64,000 nucleotides of DNA. Origin: Flavobacteriaceae bacterium F08102 (GTDB lineage: Bacteria > Bacteroidota > Bacteroidia > Flavobacteriales > Flavobacteriaceae). The position numbers and the translations under genes are program-made. The notes beneath the pieces were generated by a model. It did no database searches, was not told the DNA's origin, and worked only from the letters and a program-made list of their open reading frames with translations. The stretch's first letter is position 1; each line of letters begins with the position of its first letter. Positions 8,837 through 16,525 of the stretch are shown in pieces. The DNA is taken from positions 372,001 to 436,000 of the forward strand of contig JALKAY010000002.1 of assembly GCA_023015935.1 (NCBI GenBank), given 5' to 3'.

Positions 8837-9579
8837 TTTCCAAGGAGCATTTGTGTTAGGACATAATTTAATACAATAATAACAACAGAAGTCCAAACTA
8901 CGGCTCTCGTACTCGCTTTTCCAACTTCAATAGCACCTCCATTTACATAGAAACCGTGATATGCCGGAACTGTTGCGATAATAAAGGCAAAAACCATGGT
9001 TTTAACAATTGAATAAAAAAAGTGAAATGGTTCTAAACCAACACGAATTCCATAAATATAGTCTGTAGAACTTACCAATCCCGTGATAATTCCCGCTACC
9101 CATCCACCAACAATTCCTAAGAATATACTGATAATGATTACAAAAGGATAAAAGAAAACGGTGGCAATCAACTTAGGAAGTACTAAGTGATTAAGTGAAT
9201 TTATACCCATTACTTCTAAGGCATCAATTTGTTCAGTAACGCGCATGGTTCCAATGCTTGAGGTTATAAATGAACCGACTTTACCCGCGAGGATAATAGA
9301 AATTAATGTTGGAGAAAATTCTAAAATTAACGACTCCCTAGAAGCAAATCCGATTAGGTATTTGGGGGTTAAAGGAGATTCTAAGTTTAAGGCAGTTTGT
9401 ATAACAACTACACCGCCAACGAAAAAGGAAATAAAGGCAACAATTCCAATTGAACTGATCCCTAAATCCTCTATTTCTTTAAAGATTAACTCTCTAAAGA
9501 CTGATTTCTTTTGGGGTTTGCGAAACACTCTTTTTAGCATTAAAAAGTAGCGTCCGATATGTTTAATATAGTTGATCAA
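8833..9579 (-). CDS. ABC transporter permease, MlaE family
   Basis: A 248-residue inner-membrane permease of the MlaE/YrbE family, with about five to six membrane segments. The family blocks are the GVVVIQTAL helix, the LILEFSPTLISIILAGKVG strand with its conserved Glu-Phe, MRVTEQIDALEVMGINS, and the C-terminal GAIEVGKASTRAVVWTSV helix. It pairs with the ATPase gene that overlaps its 3' end by 4 bases. Together they would form a lipid transporter that keeps outer-membrane asymmetry. It diverges from pafA across a short region with a -7 element for each direction. Confidence 0.92.
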   Translation of the reverse strand: MINYIKHIGRYFLMLKRVFRKPQKKSVFRELIFKEIEDLGISSIGIVAFISFFVGGVVVIQTALNLESPLTPKYLIGFASRESLILEFSPTLISIILAGKVGSFITSSIGTMRVTEQIDALEVMGINSLNHLVLPKLIATVFFYPFVIIISIFLGIVGGWVAGIITGLVSSTDYIYGIRVGLEPFHFFYSIVKTMVFAFIIATVPAYHGFYVNGGAIEVGKASTRAVVWTSVVIIVLNYVLTQMLLGK

Positions 9580-9609
9580 GTTTCAGTAATTTCTTAACAT
9601 AAGCGCAAT

Positions 9610-9617
9610 CAAAAATA
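9610..9617 (-). promoter_or_regulatory. -7 promoter element for the MlaE/MlaF-type operon
   Basis: The minus strand reads TATTTTTG, a full match to TAnnTTTG, about 31 bases before the permease start. It is back to back with a plus-strand element at 9642-9649. No convincing -33 TTTG was seen. Confidence 0.4.
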
Positions 9618-9641
9618 TAATTTTAAATATAAAAAAAGCAG

Positions 9642-9649
9642 TATTTTTG
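9642..9649 (+). promoter_or_regulatory. -7 promoter element for pafA
   Basis: TATTTTTG matches TAnnTTTG and lies 23 bases before the pafA ATG. The upstream A/T-rich spacer has no clear TTG at the expected distance, so only the -7 element is supported. Confidence 0.4.
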
Positions 9650-9672
9650 ATTAAGTTTAAAAAAAAACATCC

Positions 9673-11343
9673 ATGTATAGAGTATTTCTTTTTTTCGTTC
9701 TTTTACCATTTATTTCTTGTTCTGCGCAGTCTAACGTAAAAACGCAAGCCGTTTACAGTGATCAACAAGGTTCGAGTGGTCCAAAATTGGTAGTTGGAAT
9801 TGTGGTAGACCAAATGCGGTATGATTATTTGACTAAATTTTATTCGCGATTTGGTGAAGGAGGGTTTAAACGTTTAGTTGAAAATGGATTTAACTGTGAA
9901 AACGCTCAATACAATTATATTCCCACCTACACAGCAGTAGGTCATGCTTCTATTTATACAGGAACAACCCCTCAAAGTCATGGGATTATTGGAAATAATT
10001 GGTATGATAAGTATGAAAAAAAGTCAATTTATTGTGTAGATGACGGAAATTATAAAAGTGTAGGAGCGTCAGATGGAGGAAGAAAATCTCCAGCAAGAAT
10101 GGTCACCACGACTGTCACAGATGAATTAAAGATGTTTCAAAATCAGCGAGGAAAAGTGATTGGAATAAGTATTAAAGATCGATCTGCAATCCTACCAGCA
10201 GGTCATAGTGCAGATGCAGCCTATTGGTTTCAAGGAGCTGATGAAGGAAAATTTATAACCAGCAGTTACTATAGGGATGAACTCCCAGCGTGGGTAAACG
10301 ATTTTAATAATTCGGGAAAAGCACAAGCTTATTTAGATACGCCATGGAATACCCTGTATGATATCAGTACTTACACAGCAACCATTGCAGATGACAATCC
10401 TTATGAGGGCGTGTTTAAAGGGAAAGATAATCCTACGTTCCCGTATGATTTAAAGAAACTCAAAAAAGATAACGGAAATTTTAATTTGTTAAAAACGGTA
10501 CCAGCAGGTAATACGATTGTAAAAGATTTTGCCGAAGCTGCAATCCTTGGAGAGAAGTTAGGACAATCGAATACCCTGGTTGATTTTCTTGCGGTTAGTT
10601 TTTCAAGTACCGATTATGTGGGCCATAAATTTGGGGTTGATTCAAAAGAAATTGAAGATACTTATTTGAGATTAGATCGTGATTTAGCCGAGTTTTTAAC
10701 CTTCTTAGATAAGAACGTAGGTGAAAATGCCTATACGGTATTTTTAACTGCCGACCACGCAGCGGTTCAGGTTCCTGCGTATTTGAAAGAGTTGAAAGTT
10801 CCTGCGGGATATTTAGATAAGAAAGGATTTACAGCAGCGTTAAATACCTTCTTGAAAGATAGGTTTGGCATGGAAGATCTTATTGAGAATTTTTCAAACA
10901 ATCAATTGTTTTTAGATAAAGCTAAAATAGCTAAGGCTAAACTCAATATCCATGAGGTAACTCAAGCAATTGTTGATGAGGTGATTAATTATGAAGGTGT
11001 TTATAAAGCGGTATCTGCCAAGACCTTGCAAGAGACCCATTTTACGTCTGGGATTTTAGCATTGCTTCAAGAGGGATATAACCAAAAAAGATCAGGAGAT
11101 GTCTTATTGATTCATGAACCCTCAGTGATTAGTTATTCGAAAACGGGTTCTACACATGGTTCAGGGTATAGTTATGACACGCATGTGCCCATTATTTTTT
11201 ACGGAAATGGCATTAAAAAAGGGCGTACCAGTCGATACATTCCCATTGTAGATATTGCGCCAACAATATCTAATTTGTTAGGGATTAGCTTTGGAAATGG
11301 AACCACTGGACGTGTAATTGAAGAAGTTATCCAGCGAGACTAA
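9673..11343 (+). CDS. pafA: PafA-type alkaline phosphatase (phosphate-irrepressible family)
   Basis: A 556-residue secreted phosphomonoesterase of the alkaline phosphatase superfamily. The catalytic nucleophile is Thr87 in PTYTAVGHASIYTG. The zinc ligands are Asp46 (VVDQMRYD), the Asp and His of SSTDYVGHKFG, the Asp-His of FLTADHAAV, and a C-terminal His in GSTHGSGYSYDTH. The PafA-specific phosphate-binding residues are also seen: Asn108, Lys168 and Arg170 (IKDRS). The spacing matches the PafA of Elizabethkingia closely (Asp to Thr is 41 residues in both). The signal peptide ends FISCSAQ and could be processed as a lipoprotein at Cys16. It supplies phosphate from organic phosphates in the periplasm. 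Confidence 0.94.
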   Translation: MYRVFLFFVLLPFISCSAQSNVKTQAVYSDQQGSSGPKLVVGIVVDQMRYDYLTKFYSRFGEGGFKRLVENGFNCENAQYNYIPTYTAVGHASIYTGTTPQSHGIIGNNWYDKYEKKSIYCVDDGNYKSVGASDGGRKSPARMVTTTVTDELKMFQNQRGKVIGISIKDRSAILPAGHSADAAYWFQGADEGKFITSSYYRDELPAWVNDFNNSGKAQAYLDTPWNTLYDISTYTATIADDNPYEGVFKGKDNPTFPYDLKKLKKDNGNFNLLKTVPAGNTIVKDFAEAAILGEKLGQSNTLVDFLAVSFSSTDYVGHKFGVDSKEIEDTYLRLDRDLAEFLTFLDKNVGENAYTVFLTADHAAVQVPAYLKELKVPAGYLDKKGFTAALNTFLKDRFGMEDLIENFSNNQLFLDKAKIAKAKLNIHEVTQAIVDEVINYEGVYKAVSAKTLQETHFTSGILALLQEGYNQKRSGDVLLIHEPSVISYSKTGSTHGSGYSYDTHVPIIFYGNGIKKGRTSRYIPIVDIAPTISNLLGISFGNGTTGRVIEEVIQRD

Positions 11344-11355
11344 TCAGTATCAGTT

Positions 11356-11388
11356 TTTTCCAATGGTTCATTGGATCTTCTTTTGACC
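11356..11388 (+). terminator. weak hairpin after pafA
   Basis: A 7-bp stem, TCCAATG at 11359-11365 with CATTGGA at 11369-11375 and a 3-base loop, lies 16 bases after the pafA stop. It is followed by TCTTCTTTT, a broken T-tract. A weak intrinsic terminator is likely but not certain. Confidence 0.35.
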
Positions 11389-11476
11389 ATAAGGATACGT
11401 ACCTGATTTATTGAGTAAAATTAAGGATCAAAAGGAACTTCTGAAGGCATTTGCATCCTCTACCAATTAAAATAAA

Positions 11477-13192
11477 TTATTGAATAGCGAGAATGGTATC
11501 GACTATTTCATTGATTTTATGGGTAGGGATGGTGAGAGAACAGGTTCGATTTCTACGAGCAATATTAATTCCGATGACTTCGCCTTTTAAATTGATTACG
11601 GGTGTACCACATTGATGAACTTCCAATGGCATATCATGCGTAAAAACGGATGGAAATCCATCTTTTCGTTTATTCGTTTTCGTATTGTATGCGGGGTGTC
11701 TGCGTTGTGTTTTGGGTCTTTGTCCGAGCGTTACTGAAACTTGTTTAGGTTTTCCATTGCGTAGAATAGTAAGATTAACGTTTTGTTGTGGACGGGTTTT
11801 TTTTAATTCAGATGTGAGCGATTCGTTATGTTGAAATTCAATTCCGTTCATTGCTAAAATTTTATCGCCTACTTGAAGACCGGCATTTTCAGCAGGCATT
11901 CCCTTTGAAACGCGTTCAATGACTAAATCTTCTTGTTTATTAAACCAAACGCCTAGGAATCCATATTCCTTTGTTGGTATGGGGCGAGCTTCGAGTCCTA
12001 AAATACCGGATAATTCAACACTAGTGTCATTTGGCAGTACAGTTCCTAAGAGCTGTCCAGGGGTGTCATTTTTTGTGCGAAGTGAGATAGGTTTTGACTT
12101 TTTAGACGATTTTATGCGTAATAAAACAATATCATTCTCTTCATTTCTGCCTACAATTTCTGCTTTAACTTGTTCTTTATAGGTTGTGCAGTAAATAGCC
12201 TCAGAACCTATCAGTGAAGATTTTGCTACAACAATTCCGTTAGCACTGACAAGGGTTCCATAAGTAGATTTTGTTTCATTGTTGAGTGTACTTTCGATAT
12301 GCACTACAGATTTAAAAGTATTCCCACTTTTTTGTGAGAGTACCTTAGCAAGTGTTTCTTTCCCCCCTTTTAAGACAAACGGTTTGTCATTTTCTGGCGC
12401 CTCTGTAATGGTTCGCTTATAGGTGTTTCTCTCTAAATTAAACCTTTCCTTAGCAACTAATCGGTCCCAATTCTTTTTTACTTGATCTATAGCGGGGTAA
12501 TAATTTGCCGTAAGGTCATTATTTATATAACTACAAATCCCTATCAATGAACCTTCTAAGTCAAACAATGGACCTCCAGAATCTCCTGGCATCATAATAC
12601 ATGACGTTTTTAAATAACCGTGATCGGTTATTCCTTTATAAAATCCAATTCTACCAATCGCTGCACGTTCTTTGTCTGAAGTGCCTGGGTTTCCAAACAT
12701 GAGACAGGCTTCGTCTTTAGCTAAGGAGCCAGAGTTACCCATTGTTGCATAGGCAAGTTTTTTAGTAGGTTCAATTTTCATAAGACCGTAATCACCGATG
12801 TTATCCCAACCTAAACAAGTTGCCGTATAGGTAGAGCCATCGTGTAGTTGAATCGTTGCCGTTTTACCACCCACTGCATCTATTACGTGTTTTGCAGTGA
12901 GTATATATCCATCTTCTGAAACAACAACAGCGCTGGCGAATGAATTCCCTAAAATTACTTTGACCGTAGTTTCAAGGAGATTAGGATAAATTTTTAAAAT
13001 TTGGTCTTGAATTGATTGAACACGCTGTTCCTCGTTCGCTATTGTATGTTCTGTGGGTGCACAAAAAGCGGCCGTGTCTTTAAGAGATTCCTTTCCTGTA
13101 AAAAAATAAAAGGTACCTAGTGTGATTAAGGATATAGCGGCAATTAAGACGGTAATACGCCTTGGTGAATTGAATGTACGATTTTTGATCAT
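11477..13192 (-). CDS. membrane-anchored trypsin-like protease with PDZ and a second, degenerate protease domain
   Basis: A 571-residue HtrA-like protein. One N-terminal membrane segment (about 14-32) anchors it. Domain 1 (about 70-235) is an intact trypsin-like protease: His102 (ILTAKH), Asp134 (GDYGLMKI) and Ser205 (GDSGGPLF). Domain 2 begins near residue 280 and resembles the same fold, but the His position is serine (VVAKSSLI). A PDZ domain (about 395-475, GFLGVW to NLTILRNG) follows, and the chain then returns to the protease fold at CGTPVINLKGEVIGINIA, where the catalytic Gly-Ser is absent. So one active and one dead protease are present. It is monocistronic, with 348 gene-free bases upstream. 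A role in envelope protein quality control is inferred, not shown. Confidence 0.85.
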   Translation of the reverse strand: MIKNRTFNSPRRITVLIAAISLITLGTFYFFTGKESLKDTAAFCAPTEHTIANEEQRVQSIQDQILKIYPNLLETTVKVILGNSFASAVVVSEDGYILTAKHVIDAVGGKTATIQLHDGSTYTATCLGWDNIGDYGLMKIEPTKKLAYATMGNSGSLAKDEACLMFGNPGTSDKERAAIGRIGFYKGITDHGYLKTSCIMMPGDSGGPLFDLEGSLIGICSYINNDLTANYYPAIDQVKKNWDRLVAKERFNLERNTYKRTITEAPENDKPFVLKGGKETLAKVLSQKSGNTFKSVVHIESTLNNETKSTYGTLVSANGIVVAKSSLIGSEAIYCTTYKEQVKAEIVGRNEENDIVLLRIKSSKKSKPISLRTKNDTPGQLLGTVLPNDTSVELSGILGLEARPIPTKEYGFLGVWFNKQEDLVIERVSKGMPAENAGLQVGDKILAMNGIEFQHNESLTSELKKTRPQQNVNLTILRNGKPKQVSVTLGQRPKTQRRHPAYNTKTNKRKDGFPSVFTHDMPLEVHQCGTPVINLKGEVIGINIARRNRTCSLTIPTHKINEIVDTILAIQ

Positions 13193-13540
13193 GCGGTGCT
13201 ATTTATTTTAGACGAACTTCATTATGATTCGTTGGTACCTTGTGTAAAGGTATATGAATGGCAGAGAGAAGATACAGAAGGTTTAATCGTAAACCGGATG
13301 CCATCTCACTGGGTATTAGAATATGCGCTAATAATTACGTTTTCGGATGTTGATTTACTCCTATGTTAGGTAATCGCTTGTACTACAAAGACGATAGAAA
13401 AATGAGAATCCCTTAATTCGATTTGTTAAATAAAATGTTAAAAATTAGGGTGATTTTTAAATGTGTTTTCTTCGTAGGTAAAGGGTTATTATAAACCAGA
13501 CAAAACTGTTTAACAAAGGCAGTTATTAAATCACATCGCT
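13193..13540. other. gene-free stretch between the protease and the KASIII-like gene
   Basis: No credible coding region or RNA signature was seen. It is upstream of the minus-strand protease gene. A near-match -7 element (TACCTTTA on the minus strand, 13245-13252) lies inside a small dyad TACCTT/AAGGTA. A 33-codon minus-strand reading frame near 13304 has no recognisable features and is not called. Confidence 0.4.
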
Positions 13541-14605
13541 TTACATTCTATACACGACAGCATTAATATTCATTCCAGCGCCTACCGAAGCAAACATAAC
13601 CACATCGCCAGGATGCACCTGTTGCCCTTCTAAATTTCCTTTTAAAACCATGTCAAGTAAAGTGGGGACAGTTGCTACAGAACTGTTTCCTAATTTGCTG
13701 ATACTCATTGGCATAATTCCCTCTGGAGTTGGGGTTTTATGTAGTTTGTAAAAACGATGGATGATCGCCTCATCCATTTTTTCATTGGCTTGGTGTATAA
13801 AGATTTTTTTTACGTCCTCAATCGGTACGCCACTTTTATCTAAGGCTTCCTTCATGGCTAATGGTACGTTGTTTAAGGCAAATTCATAAATTTTTCTTCC
13901 ATGCATTTTAATATACCGTACGTTAGGATCTGTAGCAGGAATATTTGACTTACCTAAAAATAAAAAGTTCGCTTCATCGTAAGTATGCGTAGCAGCAGCG
14001 TGACTTAAGATGCCTCGGTTTCCTTCATTTTCTTTAGCTTCAAGGATACAGGCTCCCGCTCCATCTGAATAAATCATCGAATCGCGATCGTGCATATCAA
14101 GTACACGAGACAAGGTTTCAGTTCCAATGATTAAGCATTTTTTTGCTTCACCTGCTCTGAGATAGAGGTCTGCTTGAATTAAACCTTGTATCCATCCAGG
14201 ACAACCAAAAACAACATCGTAGGCAATACACTTTGGGTTCTTAATTTTTAAGTTGTGCTTTACTCTTGATGCCAAACTCGGTAATATATCCGTTTGAATA
14301 GTCCCCTTTTTGATGTCGCCAAAATTTTGAGCGAGAATTATATAGTCTAAAGTTTCAGGATCAATTCCAGCATCCTTAATTGCTGTTTCTGCCGCATAGG
14401 TAGCAATCATTGATGAATCAAGATCGTCACTGACATAACGGCGTTCTTCAATTCCTGTAATCGATTTAAATTTTTCAATGATCACCTCGTTACTTGCTTC
14501 AAAAGGTACATTTCTATCGCTGTAAAAACGCTCATTGACAAAGTCTATGTTCTTTTTAATAACTTTAGGGATATAACTTCCGGTTCCAGTAATTATTGAT
14601 CTCAT
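13541..14605 (-). CDS. 3-oxoacyl-ACP synthase III family protein (KASIII/FabH-like)
   Basis: A 354-residue thiolase-fold condensing enzyme. The catalytic triad is visible: Cys135 in VVFGCPGW, His in IFIHQAN and Asn in KLGNSSVA. It has the C-terminal glycine loop GAGMNINAVVYRM. The fabH gene of Flavobacteriaceae that starts fatty acid synthesis is normally next to rpmF and accC; here it stands alone, so this is probably a paralogue with a different starter or product. Candidate roles are secondary lipid or polyketide-like synthesis, but these are inference. About 170 gene-free bases separate it from cdd upstream. Confidence 0.87.
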   Translation of the reverse strand: MRSIITGTGSYIPKVIKKNIDFVNERFYSDRNVPFEASNEVIIEKFKSITGIEERRYVSDDLDSSMIATYAAETAIKDAGIDPETLDYIILAQNFGDIKKGTIQTDILPSLASRVKHNLKIKNPKCIAYDVVFGCPGWIQGLIQADLYLRAGEAKKCLIIGTETLSRVLDMHDRDSMIYSDGAGACILEAKENEGNRGILSHAAATHTYDEANFLFLGKSNIPATDPNVRYIKMHGRKIYEFALNNVPLAMKEALDKSGVPIEDVKKIFIHQANEKMDEAIIHRFYKLHKTPTPEGIMPMSISKLGNSSVATVPTLLDMVLKGNLEGQQVHPGDVVMFASVGAGMNINAVVYRM

Positions 14606-14775
14606 AGGTGGTAATTTAAATGCTATATTTAGGGTTTTAATTAGTCTCGCAATACATTTCTGAAAGTAAGCACAACATCGTTTATTGTAAATAATAATAA
14701 TGTGTCAATCGTCAAAGATAATGCTAATTATAAAGATAAGGACTTTTTTCTGGAATTCAAATGTTGAACGCGAGT

Positions 14776-15258
14776 TTATAATTGATTGGCGTCAAAACCA
14801 AAGGGAAGTAATGTTGAAAGTGAGTCTACGTTAATAATGTTCCCGGTATTTCCCATAAAATAAATGGATATAGGGTGCCCTTGTTTTTGTTCATATTCAG
14901 CAATTGCTTGGCGACAAGAACCACAAGGTCCTACGGGAGTTACTACTTCCTTAAGTCTCGATCGGGCAGCAATGGCAATGGCGTTAATGTCAATGGAAGG
15001 GAATTGAGCTCCTGCACTATAAATAGCAACCCGTTCGGCGCACAAGCCTGATGGATAGGCGGCATTCTCTTGGTTATTGCCAATGACAATTTCTTCATTT
15101 TCTAGCAAAACTGCTGCGCCAACTAAAAAATTAGAATAGGGGGCATAGGCCTTTTCTCTACTTTGCGTAGCGACCTCCATAAGCACTTTAATTGAAGGGG
15201 GTAACTCCTCCATGTTTTCGTAAACGGTATAAGTTGTCGTATGTTGTTGCTTCTTCAA
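14776..15258 (-). CDS. cdd: cytidine deaminase
   Basis: This enzyme deaminates cytidine and deoxycytidine to uridine forms in pyrimidine salvage. The zinc site is typical: CAER with the catalytic glutamate (SGLCAERVAI) and PCGSCRQ with two zinc cysteines. The substrate block YAPYSNFLVGAA is near residue 40. The start is uncertain. The longest frame would begin with TTG at 15279, but that codon lies in the T-tract of the porV terminator. A TTG at 15258 gives MKKQQHTTTY, which matches the N-terminal length of relatives, so it is used. It is about 160 residues long, as expected for the homotetrameric family. Confidence 0.88.
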   Translation of the reverse strand: MKKQQHTTTYTVYENMEELPPSIKVLMEVATQSREKAYAPYSNFLVGAAVLLENEEIVIGNNQENAAYPSGLCAERVAIYSAGAQFPSIDINAIAIAARSRLKEVVTPVGPCGSCRQAIAEYEQKQGHPISIYFMGNTGNIINVDSLSTLLPFGFDANQL

Positions 15259-15277
15259 AGCGTTAGGTTTTAGGGTC

Positions 15278-15323
15278 AAAAAAAAGGCAAACTATTTAGC
15301 GTATGTACTAAATTGATTGCCTT
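15278..15323 (-). terminator. intrinsic terminator of the porU-porV operon
   Basis: On the minus strand the arms AAGGCAA (15323-15317) and TTGCCTT (15290-15284) close a hairpin with an inner TTTAG/CTAAA helix. A run of T follows at 15285-15278. It lies 31 bases after the porV stop and just before the cdd start, so cdd is probably transcribed from its own promoter. Confidence 0.6.
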
Positions 15324-15353
15324 CTATATAATTTGTTTCTTTTTTAAATCAGA

Positions 15354-16493
15354 TTAATATCCGAAAACGTCTCCAAAATTAAAGGTTAATGAAAACCGCA
15401 ATGTGTTTTCTAAGGGGTTATTTACGTCAGAAGAGTTAATGAGGTAGGATACATCTAAATTTAAACTTCTAAACTTAGCTCCAGCGCCTAAGGTAAAATA
15501 TTTTCTAGCACCTTTTAGGTCACTTTCATTAAAATAACCAGCTCTAAAAGCTACCGTATTGTCATAACTGTACTCAGCTCCTAAAGCCCAGGTGAATTCT
15601 TTTAACTCTTCACTAAATCCGTTAGGTGCATCTCCAAACGATTGGAACATACCACCGAGAAATCCTACATTATTATCTTTCCCTTCAATTATTTCACCTG
15701 TACTTTGGTCTCGTAGAGGAGGTGTAGGGACTAATAATTTATTCACTTCAATATTGGCAGATACTCTATTGAAATTATCTAAAATAAAGTCAAATCCTCC
15801 ACCTAATTTCATGTTGGTTGGGATAAAACTTTCGCTACCTCCTTCGGTTAAGGTAACTTTTGGTCCAATATTAGAAAGGTTAAAACCACCTCTCCATAAG
15901 CCGTTAAAATTTCCGTAATTTTTTTCTTCTGATTCATAATATCCTGCAATATCTACAGCAAAGGTATTTACCGTTTTTAAATCTGAATTTTCAACGCGTA
16001 AGGCAAAATCAGAACGTATATAACGTACGGCAACCGCCATTGCGAAGGTTTCGTTTAATTTCAATGAATATGACCCGTCAATCGATAGTTCATTTGGATT
16101 TTCAGTTCCGATAGGATTGGCACTGTTATCTGTTAAATCAATCGTACCTAATGAAAAGAATTTTAAACTGGTAGCCCAAGCACTACGATCATCAATACGA
16201 TTTGCAAAACCAACACTGCTGACAAAAACATCATTAGTTAAATTCCGTAACCATGGCGTATAATTTACACCAATTGAATATTGATATTCTGCAAAGGCAA
16301 ATTTGGCTGGGTTAAAATGTTGTGAATTGGCATCTGGTGCAGTTGCGACTCCTATATCACCCATACCTCCTGAACGAGCATCTGGCGCAATTAATAAAAA
16401 GGGTGCCGCAGTCGTAATGGGATTTGGGTTTTCCTGGGCATTTGTTTTAATAAAACAGACCAATGCCAATAAAAGGATGAGGGGTTTTTTCAT
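15354..16493 (-). CDS. porV: type IX secretion system outer membrane channel/shuttle protein PorV
   Basis: A 379-residue outer-membrane barrel of the PorV (LptO/PG27) family. It has a signal peptide ending TNAQ, an N-terminal block ARSGGMGDIGVATAPDANSQHFNPAKFAF (the family hallmark), and alternating beta strands through to the final aromatic residue (FNFGDVFGY). PorV binds cargo emerging from the T9SS channel and hands it to PorU at the cell surface. It lies immediately downstream of porU on the same strand, with 32 bases between, the order also seen in Flavobacterium johnsoniae. It ends at a terminator before cdd. Confidence 0.95.
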   Translation of the reverse strand: MKKPLILLLALVCFIKTNAQENPNPITTAAPFLLIAPDARSGGMGDIGVATAPDANSQHFNPAKFAFAEYQYSIGVNYTPWLRNLTNDVFVSSVGFANRIDDRSAWATSLKFFSLGTIDLTDNSANPIGTENPNELSIDGSYSLKLNETFAMAVAVRYIRSDFALRVENSDLKTVNTFAVDIAGYYESEEKNYGNFNGLWRGGFNLSNIGPKVTLTEGGSESFIPTNMKLGGGFDFILDNFNRVSANIEVNKLLVPTPPLRDQSTGEIIEGKDNNVGFLGGMFQSFGDAPNGFSEELKEFTWALGAEYSYDNTVAFRAGYFNESDLKGARKYFTLGAGAKFRSLNLDVSYLINSSDVNNPLENTLRFSLTFNFGDVFGY

Positions 16494-16525
16494 TATGATA
16501 CTTTAGTTAGTTTACGTGTTCTTTA

